Assembly: GCA_003211695.1 (NCBI GenBank)
Contig: QCSA01000002.1
Span: forward strand, 82,590 to 146,589
DNA from: Pelagibacteraceae bacterium AG-464-P07
Lineage (GTDB): Bacteria > Pseudomonadota > Alphaproteobacteria > Pelagibacterales > Pelagibacteraceae
DNA length: 64,000 bases
Direction: 5' to 3'
Shown: in pieces, positions 28,095 to 36,737 of the stretch
Layout: each line of letters opens with the position of its first letter
Position numbering within the stretch: position 1 is the stretch's first letter
Notes under the pieces: generated by a model
Told to the model about the DNA's origin: nothing
Databases searched by the model: none
What the model saw: the letters and a program-made list of their open reading frames with translations, nothing else
Made by a program: the position numbers and the translations under genes

Positions 28095-28419
28095 TGTAGT
28101 TTATCGATTTTTCAGAAAGTTTTTTTTGAAATTCACCAGACTCATACATTTCTTTTACTATATCGCTACCACCTAAAAATTCTCCTTTAAGGTAAAGTTG
28201 AGGTATCGTAGGCCAATCACTAAATTCTTTTATCCCTTGTCTCAATTCTTCATTTTCCAGAATATTGATACTTTTAAAATTCACCTGTAATATTTTTAAC
28301 ATATTTGAGATTGCCATTGAAAAACCGCATTGAGGAGCATCCGGTGTACCTTTCATAAACAAACATACATCATTCTGTCCAATCTCATTTTTAATTAAAT
28401 TATTTATAGCTTCATTCAT
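28084..28419 (-). CDS. grxD: Monothiol glutaredoxin (Grx4/GrxD)
   Basis: Iron-sulfur cluster carrier glutaredoxin. The 111-aa protein has the CGFS active site in DAPQCGFSMAISNML (Cys near residue 31), the MKGTPDAPQCGFS context, and the glutathione-binding WPTIPQLYLKGEFLGGSDI. It overlaps the bolA stop by one base; Grx4 and BolA proteins form a [2Fe-2S]-bridged complex, so the gene pair matches the protein pair. Confidence 0.96.
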   Translation of the reverse strand: MNEAINNLIKNEIGQNDVCLFMKGTPDAPQCGFSMAISNMLKILQVNFKSINILENEELRQGIKEFSDWPTIPQLYLKGEFLGGSDIVKEMYESGEFQKKLSEKSINYKKK

Positions 28420-28652
28420 TAGTCTTTTTCTTTTGTTTTTATTGCCAAGGCATGTAGTTCATTCCCCATTTTACCTTTTAAAGCATTATAAACTATTTTG
28501 TGTTGTTCTATTTTACTTTTGCCTTTAAATAAAGATGAAATTATTGTTGCGGAGTAATGATTACCATCTCCTGCTAAATCCTGAATATCTATTATAGCGT
28601 CAGGAATAGCCTTTTTCACTAGATTTTCAATTTCAATTAAATTCATGGCCAT
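28419..28652 (-). CDS. bolA: BolA/IbaG family protein
   Basis: Small alpha/beta BolA-fold protein of 77 aa, a partner of monothiol glutaredoxin in iron-sulfur handling. The conserved DLAGDGNHYSATIISSLFKGKSKIEQHKIVYNALKGKMG contains the helix-turn-helix-like segment and the conserved HxxV region. Translation may begin at the first ATG (MAMN) or the third codon. It sits between purB, 21 nt upstream, and grxD. Confidence 0.94.
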   Translation of the reverse strand: MAMNLIEIENLVKKAIPDAIIDIQDLAGDGNHYSATIISSLFKGKSKIEQHKIVYNALKGKMGNELHALAIKTKEKD

Positions 28653-28673
28653 AATTATTCAATTTTGCACATT

Positions 28674-29966
28674 TCAGTTAAAAACTCTATTAAAAATTAA
28701 ATCAATATTTTTTGTGTGATAGTTTAAATCAAAAATGCTTTCTAATTTTTTATTATCAAAATACCCATAAATTTTTTTGTCACTCTTCAAACTATCCAAT
28801 AGAGAAATATTTTTATTCTGAGCGTTCACTGAATGCTTTTGCACTACTTTATATGAGTATTCTCTTGAAAGACCTTTTTTTGTCAATTCAAGCATTACTC
28901 CTTGTGAAAAAATTAACCCCATAGTTAAATTTAAATTGCTTAACATTTTTTTTGGATAAACATTCATATTCTTTAAAATATTTTTTAGCCTGAAAAGTGC
29001 AAAATCTAATGTAATATTAGAATCTGGCCCAATATTTCTCTCAACACTGGAATGTGAAATATCTCTTTCATGCCATAAAGTGATGTTTTCTAAAGCAGGA
29101 ATAACATAACTTCTTACCAATCTAGAAAGTCCAGTAAGATTTTCACTTAAAATTGGATTTGTTTTATGAGGCATAGCAGAGGAACCTTTTTGATTTTTTG
29201 AGAAAAATTCTTGAACTTCTTGTACTTCAGTCCTTTGCAAGTGCCTTATTTCGGTAGCTATTTTTTCAACAGATCCTGCAATTATTCCCAAAATAGAAAA
29301 ATAATAAGCATATCTGTCCCTAGGTATAATTTGAGAAGAAATAGGTTCATTTTTTAATTTTAATTTTTTGGCAACATACTTTTCAATTCTAGGATCTACA
29401 TTAGCAAAAGTTCCAACAGCACCCGAAATAGCGCATGTTGAAATCTCAGTAATTGCTTGAATTAATCGTTTTCGATTTCTTTTAAACTCTTCATAAAAAT
29501 TTGCTAGCTTTAAACCAAATGTAATCGGTTCAGCGTGTATTCCATGACTCCTTCCAATACAAATAGTAAACTTATGTTTGTTTGCCTGTTTTTTTAAGAC
29601 TTTTAAAATTTCATCGATATCATTTAATAAAATTTTTCCCGATTGAACTAATTGAATATTGAAACAAGTATCCAAAACATCAGAAGAAGTCATTCCTTGA
29701 TGTAAAAATTTACCCTTTGAACCAACTTGTTCTGTTATTGAAGTTAGAAAAGCAATTATTTCGTGCTTAACTTTATCTTCAATTTTATGTATTCTTTTAA
29801 CATTAATCTTAGCTTTAGATCTTATTGTTTTTGCAACACCCTTAGGAATTGAACCAATCTTTTCCATTCCTTCTGCAGCAGCCAATTCAATATCAAGCCA
29901 AATTCTAAATCTATTTTTTTCTTCCCAAATATTGGTTAATTCTTTTCTGGAGTATCTTTTAATCAT
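28674..29966 (-). CDS. purB: Adenylosuccinate lyase
   Basis: Fumarase-superfamily enzyme acting twice in purine synthesis (SAICAR and adenylosuccinate cleavage). It has 430 aa. Visible motifs are GMTSSDVLDTC (about residues 90-100), RSHGIHAEPITFGLK and the superfamily signature GSSAMPHKTNPILSENLTG with the catalytic Ser, then RDISHSSVERNIGPDS. Thr replaces the Arg often seen in MPHKRNP; this position varies in PurB. It overlaps map by 4 nt (ATGA) and is part of the sfsA-map-purB-bolA-grxD run. Confidence 0.94.
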   Translation of the reverse strand: MIKRYSRKELTNIWEEKNRFRIWLDIELAAAEGMEKIGSIPKGVAKTIRSKAKINVKRIHKIEDKVKHEIIAFLTSITEQVGSKGKFLHQGMTSSDVLDTCFNIQLVQSGKILLNDIDEILKVLKKQANKHKFTICIGRSHGIHAEPITFGLKLANFYEEFKRNRKRLIQAITEISTCAISGAVGTFANVDPRIEKYVAKKLKLKNEPISSQIIPRDRYAYYFSILGIIAGSVEKIATEIRHLQRTEVQEVQEFFSKNQKGSSAMPHKTNPILSENLTGLSRLVRSYVIPALENITLWHERDISHSSVERNIGPDSNITLDFALFRLKNILKNMNVYPKKMLSNLNLTMGLIFSQGVMLELTKKGLSREYSYKVVQKHSVNAQNKNISLLDSLKSDKKIYGYFDNKKLESIFDLNYHTKNIDLIFNRVFN

Positions 29967-30739
29967 GATAAGTAGGGAGGTTGAGTAAAGTTTTTATCTG
30001 ATTTTGTAAATATTTCAAACCCCTTATCTGTTACACCTACAGTATGTTCAAATTGTGCTGATAAAGTTTTATCTTTTGTAACTGCTGTCCATCCATCATT
30101 AAGGATTTTAATTTCATACTTTCCTTCATTTATCATTGGCTCAATGGTGAAAATCATTCCACATTCTAAACTTATTCCCGAATTTTTTTTTCCATAATGT
30201 AGTACATTTGGTGGTTTATGGAAAATTGTTCCTATTCCATGACCACAAAAATCCCTTACTACAGAGAATCCTTTTGATTCAACATAATCTTGAATTGTTG
30301 CTCCAATGTCACCCAATTTTGTTCCAGGTTTAATTATTGATATTGCTCTCATCATTGATTCATAAGTCGTTGATATAAGATTTTTACTTTTAACAGAAAC
30401 ATCTCCAATACAAAACATTCTACCCGTGTCACCATGATGCTCATCTACGAATGCGGTAACATCAACATTCATAATATCTCCATCTTTGAGTACTTTTTCA
30501 GATGGTATTCCATGACACACGATATGATTTGTTGAAGTACAACATGATTTTGGAAAACCTTTGTAATAAAGTGGGGCAGAATTTCCACCATGATCTTTTA
30601 TATATTCATAACATATTTTATCTAAAAAATTTGTAGTTACACCAGGCTTAATAAATGATGTAAGTTCATCAAGAGTTCTTGCAGCAAGTTTCCCTGCAAT
30701 ATGCATTTTTTCAAATAATTCAGAATCATTTTTTTTCAT
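29963..30739 (-). CDS. map: Methionine aminopeptidase, type I
   Basis: Removes the initiator Met from nascent proteins. The 258-aa protein shows the five metal ligands in context: VDVTAFVDEHHGDTGRMF (two Asp), GHGIGTIFHKPPNVLHYG (His), MIFTIEPMINEG (Glu) and LSAQFEHTVGVTD (Glu). The CHGIPSEKVL substrate His is also present. The N-terminal zinc finger of eukaryotic types is absent. It is 6 nt from sfsA upstream and overlaps purB downstream. Confidence 0.97.
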   Translation of the reverse strand: MKKNDSELFEKMHIAGKLAARTLDELTSFIKPGVTTNFLDKICYEYIKDHGGNSAPLYYKGFPKSCCTSTNHIVCHGIPSEKVLKDGDIMNVDVTAFVDEHHGDTGRMFCIGDVSVKSKNLISTTYESMMRAISIIKPGTKLGDIGATIQDYVESKGFSVVRDFCGHGIGTIFHKPPNVLHYGKKNSGISLECGMIFTIEPMINEGKYEIKILNDGWTAVTKDKTLSAQFEHTVGVTDKGFEIFTKSDKNFTQPPYLS

Positions 30740-30745
30740 TTGTAA

Positions 30746-31438
30746 CTATAATATTTTAACAGGTTCATTTACTTTTATCTCTTGAGGACTCAATTTACAA
30801 TTATAGCAGAGTATTTTTACACCTTTTTTTTTAGCCTCAATAAAAGCCCTTTTGTATTCAATATCAATTTTATCAGCAATTTTAAACTGGTAACAATTTT
30901 CCCTTTGAATTAAATATAAAATATAACTTTCGTACCTTTTTTTTTTAGCTTCAAGTAATTTTATTAAATGCTTGGTGCCTCTCGATGTAATAGCATCCGG
31001 AAATTCTGCGACATTTTCTTTTGTTGAAAGTGTAACATTTTTAACCTCCAAAAAAACTTTTCTGTCATGTTTTTTAAGCAGAAAATCAAATCGGGTATTT
31101 GCATCATAAACGGCTTCTGTTTTAATATTTTCGAATTTAGAAAATTCTTTAATCGTTTTATTATTTAATGCTTCAAGAACAATTTTATTGGCAAAAATTG
31201 TGTTTACTCCAACCAAGCTATCTTTGACCTTAATTAATTCTAAAGTGAATTTAAGTTTACGTTTTGGATTGTTAGATTGTGAAATCCATATTTTATTATT
31301 TTTATCTAGCAAACCTAACATGGAACCAGAGTTAGGACAGTGAGCAGTAATTATTTGGTTATTTACTTTAACATCTACGAAAAACCTTTTATATCTTTTG
31401 ATTAAAGTTCCAACTAATAAATTATCTGTAAATTTCAT
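30746..31438 (-). CDS. sfsA: SfsA family DNA/RNA nuclease-like protein
   Basis: Sugar fermentation stimulation protein A, an OB-like domain followed by a PD-(D/E)xK nuclease-like fold; the cellular role is poorly defined. Diagnostic segments are AHCPNSGSMLGLL (about residues 33-45), TRFDFLL, VFLEVKNVTLS with the ExK motif, and FPDAITSRGTKHLIKL. Length is 230 aa, normal for SfsA. It leads a five-gene reverse operon and is divergent from the CinA-like gene, 26 nt away. Confidence 0.93.
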   Translation of the reverse strand: MKFTDNLLVGTLIKRYKRFFVDVKVNNQIITAHCPNSGSMLGLLDKNNKIWISQSNNPKRKLKFTLELIKVKDSLVGVNTIFANKIVLEALNNKTIKEFSKFENIKTEAVYDANTRFDFLLKKHDRKVFLEVKNVTLSTKENVAEFPDAITSRGTKHLIKLLEAKKKRYESYILYLIQRENCYQFKIADKIDIEYKRAFIEAKKKGVKILCYNCKLSPQEIKVNEPVKIL

Positions 31439-31464
31439 AAAAAAAATATAATATTAATTTCAAG

Positions 31465-32220
31465 ATGAATAACAAATTAAATAAGACAACTTCAGCAATA
31501 ATCATAATTGGAAACGAAATATTATCTGGAAGAACCCAAGAAGTTAATCTTTCATATCTTTCAATCTGGCTTAACAAGTTGGGAGTAAGGGTAGAGGAAG
31601 TCAGAATTATTCCCGATATAGAAAATAAGATTGTTAATTGTGTTAATGAATTAAGGAGAAAATTTAATTATGTTTTTACAACTGGAGGAATTGGACCGAC
31701 TCATGACGATATAACAGCTAAGTCAATATCAAAGTCATTTAATTTAAATTACGAAATGCATCAGGAGGCTTTCAATATTTTAGAAAAATATTATAAACCT
31801 GGAGAATTTAATGAAGGAAGACAGAGAATGGCCATGATGCCTTCAAAAGCAAATTTAATTTATAATCCCACAAGCGGAGCTCCCGGTTTTTCTGTTGAAA
31901 ATGTTTTTTGTTTACCAGGAGTACCTTCAATTCTCCAATCAATGCTAGATGGTCTAAAAAATAAAATCTCTGGGGGAAAACCAATATTAAGCAAAACCAT
32001 TAATTTAAGAACCGTTGAAAGTGAAATTGCTAAACCACTAAAAGAAGTTCAAGAAAATAATATAGATGTTGAAATAGGTAGCTATCCCTTTTTTAAATCA
32101 GGTAAAGTTGGAGTCGCAATAGTTTTAAGGTCTGAAGATGAGTCTAAAATTAGCATTTGCAACAATCAGATTTTAAAAATTATTAATAGCAAAAAAATTA
32201 AGTTAATCGATAAAAATTAA
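31465..32220 (+). CDS. CinA N-terminal (molybdopterin-binding MoCF) domain protein
   Basis: Competence/damage-inducible protein A family member carrying only the MoaB/Mog-like domain; Cyanobacterial and other full-length CinA add a nicotinamide-nucleotide amidase domain that is missing here (251 aa against about 420). Motifs are IIIGNEILSGRTQEVN, the FTTGGIGPTHDDITAKS loop (about residues 72-88) and SGAPGFSVENVFCLPGVPS. Such proteins hydrolyse ADP-ribose or FAD-like pyrophosphates in some systems. It is followed 3 nt later by a gamma-glutamylcyclotransferase-like gene. Confidence 0.9.
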   Translation: MNNKLNKTTSAIIIIGNEILSGRTQEVNLSYLSIWLNKLGVRVEEVRIIPDIENKIVNCVNELRRKFNYVFTTGGIGPTHDDITAKSISKSFNLNYEMHQEAFNILEKYYKPGEFNEGRQRMAMMPSKANLIYNPTSGAPGFSVENVFCLPGVPSILQSMLDGLKNKISGGKPILSKTINLRTVESEIAKPLKEVQENNIDVEIGSYPFFKSGKVGVAIVLRSEDESKISICNNQILKIINSKKIKLIDKN

Positions 32221-32223
32221 TCA

Positions 32224-32631
32224 ATGTTATATTTTGCATACGGTAGTAATTTAAACCATGAACGAATGAAAAAAAGATGTAAGGATTCATATTTTATAAA
32301 AACTATAAGTTTGAAAGATTATTCACTTACATTTAGAAGTAAATATAGGACTGCAGATATAGAGAGAGAGAGAAATTCAAAAGTATGGGGTGCCCTGTAT
32401 AGAATTTCAGAATCCGACGAGAAGCAACTTGATTTTTATGAAGATTATCCTATCCTTTATAAAAAAATGTATTTTAATTATTTTAGTAAAAAAATAATGA
32501 CATATATAATGCCAAAAAAAACTCCATTTAGATATCCAGCTACAAAATATCTTAATGTTATCAAACAAGGTTATCAAGATTGTAAACTTGATAAAAAATA
32601 TCTAAATAAAGCATTAAAGTCTTTTTGTTGA
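32224..32631 (+). CDS. Gamma-glutamylcyclotransferase-like (AIG2/GGCT) protein
   Basis: A 135-aa protein of the GGCT fold, cleaving gamma-glutamyl peptides or amines to 5-oxoproline. The substrate loop YFAYGSNLNHERMKKRC is at residues 3-19 and the catalytic Glu is in LDFYEDYPILYKK near residue 78. The fold is complete and the length normal. It is 3 nt after the CinA-like gene. The exact substrate is unknown. Confidence 0.88.
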   Translation: MLYFAYGSNLNHERMKKRCKDSYFIKTISLKDYSLTFRSKYRTADIERERNSKVWGALYRISESDEKQLDFYEDYPILYKKMYFNYFSKKIMTYIMPKKTPFRYPATKYLNVIKQGYQDCKLDKKYLNKALKSFC

Positions 32632-32676
32632 AATTGTTAGATACACAAAAATTAGTAGACACTTGTTTGGATTTAA

Positions 32677-33870
32677 TCAAATAAAATTTTTTAAAAATAT
32701 TTTATCTAATTGTGATAAAAAAATATCTTTAGAAAAATGTTTATCAAATGCAATCAATCCATTTTTTCTTATTTTATTCCATAAACTTTTACTATTATAT
32801 AATCTCAGAATATGCTTAACAAATTGATCTTCATTTTTCGCAGTTAAACAATCATTTAAGTGCTTTAATCTCATACATTCAGCGGCAACTTCATTTATTA
32901 CACTTGGGATACCGTGTGATAGGTAATTACATACCTTACCATTAATGCCTTTACCAAAATTTAGTGGAGCGATTGCAACTCGACACTCATTTAACACATT
33001 ATAAACATCTTTTACATAACCCACAACATGCACATTTTGAAATTCTAACAATTTAATAATTTCACTAGAAAACCCCGTACCTATTGCAAAGGTTTCTTTA
33101 GAAAACCCCGAACCTACAATTTTTAGATTGATTTTCGAATTATAATTTAAAATTTTTGGAAAAATATTTTTAATAAAATATATCATCGCAATTTTGTTTG
33201 GAGGATGAAACATTGTTCCTATAAACACAATGTCTTTTCTACTTTCAAATTTTTTTTTAGTAACATTTTTTTTATGAGCAATAGTTAACTCATAAGAATT
33301 TATATTGTATTTTTTTAAAATTTTTTTTTCTACTGGACTTACAACGGTTGTTACATCAGAAAGTGAGCAAAACTTTAATTCTTCTTTTTTAATTTTATTT
33401 ATTTTAAATTTTTTTTTAATTCTTTTAATATTAAAAATTGAAGAAAAAAATTTTTGTTTTAAAAATTTTCTTTTCCCCCAAACTGATTGACTATCAAGCC
33501 TTAAGAAATGCAAATCAACAGTGTGAAACCATAGTTTAGCATTTTGGCAATATTTCTTACAAATATTAAAATAGTTCGTTGCCACAGAATGTCTATTGAT
33601 AATGACAAGATCAAAAAGAGATCCATAATTTTTTAAAAAAATTTCTACCGAAATAATCTTTGGTCTGCACAAAACTTTCACGCCAAGTTTTAAAAGATTC
33701 TTAGTATATGGATTTTTATTTATTTGATATGAAAAATTTTCAACAGTAGGTAAAAATTGAACGGCATAATTTTTATTTGTTAAATATATAATTTTATTCA
33801 TTAAATCAATTGAACCTGCGTCTCTTGTTGGATCTGGTGTGACTTCGTCTAAAATTAAAATATTTTTCAT
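32677..33870 (-). CDS. Glycosyltransferase family 4-like protein
   Basis: A 397-aa GT-B glycosyltransferase. It begins ILILDEVTPDPTRDAGSIDLMN, a form of the N-terminal loop typical of a GT4 subgroup acting on surface polysaccharide. The C-terminal donor domain has IVFIGTMFHPPNKIAMIYF, NVHVVGYVKDVYNVLNECRVAIAPLNFGKGINGKVCNYLSHGIPSV. The Lys-rich middle and very high A+T set it apart from core genes nearby. It lies alone, convergent with the GGCT gene, next to the restriction-helicase remnant and tRNA-Leu, so it may belong to the variable region. Confidence 0.82.
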   Translation of the reverse strand: MKNILILDEVTPDPTRDAGSIDLMNKIIYLTNKNYAVQFLPTVENFSYQINKNPYTKNLLKLGVKVLCRPKIISVEIFLKNYGSLFDLVIINRHSVATNYFNICKKYCQNAKLWFHTVDLHFLRLDSQSVWGKRKFLKQKFFSSIFNIKRIKKKFKINKIKKEELKFCSLSDVTTVVSPVEKKILKKYNINSYELTIAHKKNVTKKKFESRKDIVFIGTMFHPPNKIAMIYFIKNIFPKILNYNSKINLKIVGSGFSKETFAIGTGFSSEIIKLLEFQNVHVVGYVKDVYNVLNECRVAIAPLNFGKGINGKVCNYLSHGIPSVINEVAAECMRLKHLNDCLTAKNEDQFVKHILRLYNSKSLWNKIRKNGLIAFDKHFSKDIFLSQLDKIFLKNFI

Positions 33871-34043
33871 GATTTATATAGTTATTTTATAATTAATCTA
33901 TATAAATTGTTTTTGGTGTTGTGTCTAAAAATAAAATTGATCTAGATATTAGCAGTGGTAAACCAAAAATTTGGTTAATAACTCAATCTAAATTTTCGGA
34001 AAATAAAGAGATAAATTTATGCTATACTATTTGTTTCTAATCA

Positions 34044-34229
34044 ATGAAAACAATTCTACAGTATAATACCTGGGGTGAATTGAATGATTATCTGTCTGAA
34101 CTGACAAACTCAGGAAAACAAAAGCAAGCCGGGGATATTTTTGAAAATCTATGTAAATATTATTTATTAACTGCGCCACATTACAGAAGTAAACCAAAAA
34201 ATGTTTGGTTATTAAAAGAGATAAATTAA
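34044..34229 (+). pseudogene. N-terminal remnant of a COG4889/type ISP restriction helicase-like protein
   Basis: A 61-codon ORF whose product has QAGDIFENLCKYYLLTAPHY then SKPKNVWLLKEIN and a stop. This matches the start of the Mrr-like nuclease domain (KGxxFExLxxxYxLTxPxY...VWL) that opens very large COG4889 helicases and type ISP restriction-modification enzymes, normally 900-1600 aa. The reading frame ends right after the WLL motif, 65 nt before tRNA-Leu; nothing of the rest is present. It is best read as the stub left when a defence gene next to the tRNA was deleted. Homology is by eye only. Confidence 0.55.
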
Positions 34230-34294
34230 AAAAATTTTACTTATTAGACTTGTTCAATTATAAATATTGCGTAAATACAAGCAAACAAAGGAAT

Positions 34295-34380
34295 GCCCTC
34301 GTGGTGAAATTGGTAGACACAAAGGACTTAAAATCCTTGCCCATTTGGGAGTGCCGGTTCGAGTCCGGCCGAGGGCACCA
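34295..34380 (+). tRNA. tRNA-Leu (anticodon UAA)
   Basis: A complete class II tRNA: acceptor stem gccctcg/cgagggc, D arm gtggtgaaattggtagacac, anticodon stem aagga with loop cttaaaa (UAA), long variable arm, T arm gccggttcgagtccggc, discriminator A and encoded CCA. Length is 86 nt. Its 3' end is repeated imperfectly about 4.6 kb downstream. Confidence 0.96.
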
Positions 34381-34433
34381 AAAATATGAAAAATGATTCT
34401 GTAGATGCAAAGGACACCAACAATAGCCTTTAA

Positions 34434-36716
34434 TTAATTTAATTTATTCAAAGATAAATATTTATTATATAATTTTGCAATATTTGGAACAGTGATATTA
34501 CAAGTTCTTAGCTTGTCTTCATCTTTCATAATACTATCAGTTAGACCATCAATTTCAATTTTACCATCTTTCATAATGATAAGTCTTTCTGCATAATTCC
34601 ATGCTAGGTGAATATCATGAGTTATTAATATAATTGTTTTACCTTGTTTTTTAAGTTCTTCTATAATTTTCATTAATTTAGTTATTTCATTTTCATCCAA
34701 AGTATTTGTTGGTTCATCAAAAATAATTACATTAGGGTCAATTGCAAGTATAGATGCAATTGTTAATTTTCTTAAATTTTCAGGAGATAAATTAATAGGA
34801 TTTTGATTTAATTCTAAACCAAATCTTTCACTTTCAAATAAAGTTATTTTATCAATTTGATCTTTTTTAAATTTAAGTTGCTTGGGACCAAATGCTAATT
34901 CTTCTCTCACTGTTGTTGAAAGAATTTGATATGATGGTTCTTGAAATATATATCCTATTTTTATGTTTTTATCTTTAATTACTTTACCTTTTGTAGGTTT
35001 TAACGCATAGCTAAGTACTAAGCTTAATGTCGACTTTCCCGAACCGTTTGCTCCTAGTATTGCAGTTAATTCATTTTTTTTAAAATTTAAATTTATATTA
35101 TTTAAAACATTATTTTTTTTGTCATATGAAAAACAAAGGTTTTCTGTTTGAATAATGTTTTGATTAAGATTTTCACTCTTTTCTCTTTTAGGCAAAATAT
35201 AATCTTTAATATTACTGTTTTTAGATATTAGCTCTTTTAAATTATTTAAATAATATTCAATATTATATAAATTTTTATTAGATGAAAATTTGAAACCTAA
35301 TTCTACTAATAACGGAACTCTTCTTCCTGATTCCTTTAAAATCTTTATAAAATCTCTATCATTTTTATCTATTAATTTTATCGTTTTATCTTTTACTAAA
35401 TATATTTTATCAAATTCAAGAGGATTTAAATTTTGTTCCGATAGCAATGTTGATTGATCCGAGCTAATTTGATTTATGGATTCAATTACCTCTTCTCTTC
35501 CTATAGGATCCAATTGTCCAGTAACTTCATCAAAAATAAGTAATTCTGGCTCGGCAATTAAAGCAGATGCAATCGCAACTCTTTGTTGTTGGCCACCTGA
35601 CAAAGATAAAGTTTTTCTCTGTAAAAAAGTTTCATCTAAACCCACTAATTTTAGAATCTTTAATTTTTGTTCGTTCCATTTTAATTTATCAATTTTTGAC
35701 CTTAAAAGACTTAATTCTAATTCATCATTTATTCTTATTCCAACAAGACCATGTGCGGCACTTGGAAAAACTATTCTTACTATTTGAGATAATTCTCCAA
35801 GAGTTAAATCTTCTGTATTATTTCCAAATATATTAATTGTACCGGTATGTTGACCAATAGTTCTTGAAAATAATCCTCGAGATAAAATTAAAGTACTACT
35901 TTTTCCTGATCCATTTTCTCCAATTAACATTATTTTTTCACCTTTATTAAACTGTAAATTTATATTTTTAAGAACAAAATCATTATCAGATACATCTTTA
36001 CTTAAATCATATGTTGTTGAGGCTTTTAATATTTCAAATTTATTACTATTTTTTGTATTGATAAAAGATTGAGATGTTGAAGTTCCTCCAAGATTATCTA
36101 CAGCTAAACTTTGTTGGTTAATATGACCAATTAATCTAAATATCATAGGAACAGGTATTAATCTTAAACCTTGGATTTTATCTAAAACTGAACCTTCCCA
36201 TTTTATGCCTCTGATAGACATTGATTGCATTAATGTAGTGAATTCCATATTAAGTAAATCTATATATCTTAGAACAATCATTAAATATATTTGACCTTTG
36301 TGAGGAAGTTTTAATGATTTTGAAGTATCAAATAAATCTTCCAAAGAAGTGACAGAAATATAGGCAATTGCGAAAAGTATCATAAAAAATAATCTTAATC
36401 CTAATATGGCACCCGTCTCTAGTCCTCCTTCTGTAAGAGTTAATGGACCAACAACAAAAATAGTTTTTCCTGAATGGTGAATAAAAATATTTCCTATAAA
36501 GCTTAATGTTCCTGCTACAGTGCAAGTTATCAAACCTAATTTATGATATGTTCTTCCTGATAAATATATAATTGTTATAATGGTGCCGGATACAGCAACT
36601 CCTAACCAATTATAAGTAAAAAAAGTACTTGCTAAACTTAATACAACAAAGAAAATAAATCTTGGAAGGGGGGCTAATACCCCCATCCCAAATCTATTTT
36701 TTTGATCTAAACCCAT
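34434..36716 (-). CDS. ECF transporter energizing module: fused EcfT-EcfA-EcfA' triple-domain protein
   Basis: One 760-aa polypeptide combining the membrane T component (residues about 1-210, ending with the coupling segment SMSIRGIKWEG at 165-175) and two ABC ATPases (about 225-455 and 520-755). NBD1 has Walker A GENGSGKSS (266-274), signature LSGGQQQR (372-379) and Walker B LLIFDEVTGQLD, but its H-loop position reads LLSEQN, so the His is lost. NBD2 has Walker A GANGSGKST, Q-loop FQEPSYQ, Walker B IIFDEPTNTLD and H-loop LITHD, but a degenerate signature LSPENLRK. The two sites are therefore complementary, with one catalytic and one degenerate. The S component gene lies 21 nt upstream. Substrate is unknown. 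Confidence 0.9.
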   Translation of the reverse strand: MGLDQKNRFGMGVLAPLPRFIFFVVLSLASTFFTYNWLGVAVSGTIITIIYLSGRTYHKLGLITCTVAGTLSFIGNIFIHHSGKTIFVVGPLTLTEGGLETGAILGLRLFFMILFAIAYISVTSLEDLFDTSKSLKLPHKGQIYLMIVLRYIDLLNMEFTTLMQSMSIRGIKWEGSVLDKIQGLRLIPVPMIFRLIGHINQQSLAVDNLGGTSTSQSFINTKNSNKFEILKASTTYDLSKDVSDNDFVLKNINLQFNKGEKIMLIGENGSGKSSTLILSRGLFSRTIGQHTGTINIFGNNTEDLTLGELSQIVRIVFPSAAHGLVGIRINDELELSLLRSKIDKLKWNEQKLKILKLVGLDETFLQRKTLSLSGGQQQRVAIASALIAEPELLIFDEVTGQLDPIGREEVIESINQISSDQSTLLSEQNLNPLEFDKIYLVKDKTIKLIDKNDRDFIKILKESGRRVPLLVELGFKFSSNKNLYNIEYYLNNLKELISKNSNIKDYILPKREKSENLNQNIIQTENLCFSYDKKNNVLNNINLNFKKNELTAILGANGSGKSTLSLVLSYALKPTKGKVIKDKNIKIGYIFQEPSYQILSTTVREELAFGPKQLKFKKDQIDKITLFESERFGLELNQNPINLSPENLRKLTIASILAIDPNVIIFDEPTNTLDENEITKLMKIIEELKKQGKTIILITHDIHLAWNYAERLIIMKDGKIEIDGLTDSIMKDEDKLRTCNITVPNIAKLYNKYLSLNKLN

Positions 36717-36737
36717 TCATTATAGTTTTTATAAAAC

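Noticed and set aside
33921-34040. Open frame of 39 codons starting with GTG between the GT4 gene and the helicase remnant
   Set aside because: No Shine-Dalgarno, no recognisable family and a length expected by chance; not called a gene.
34381-34433. Short ggacaccaa just after tRNA-Leu, resembling another copy of the tRNA end
   Set aside because: Only about eight matching bases, too short to distinguish from chance.
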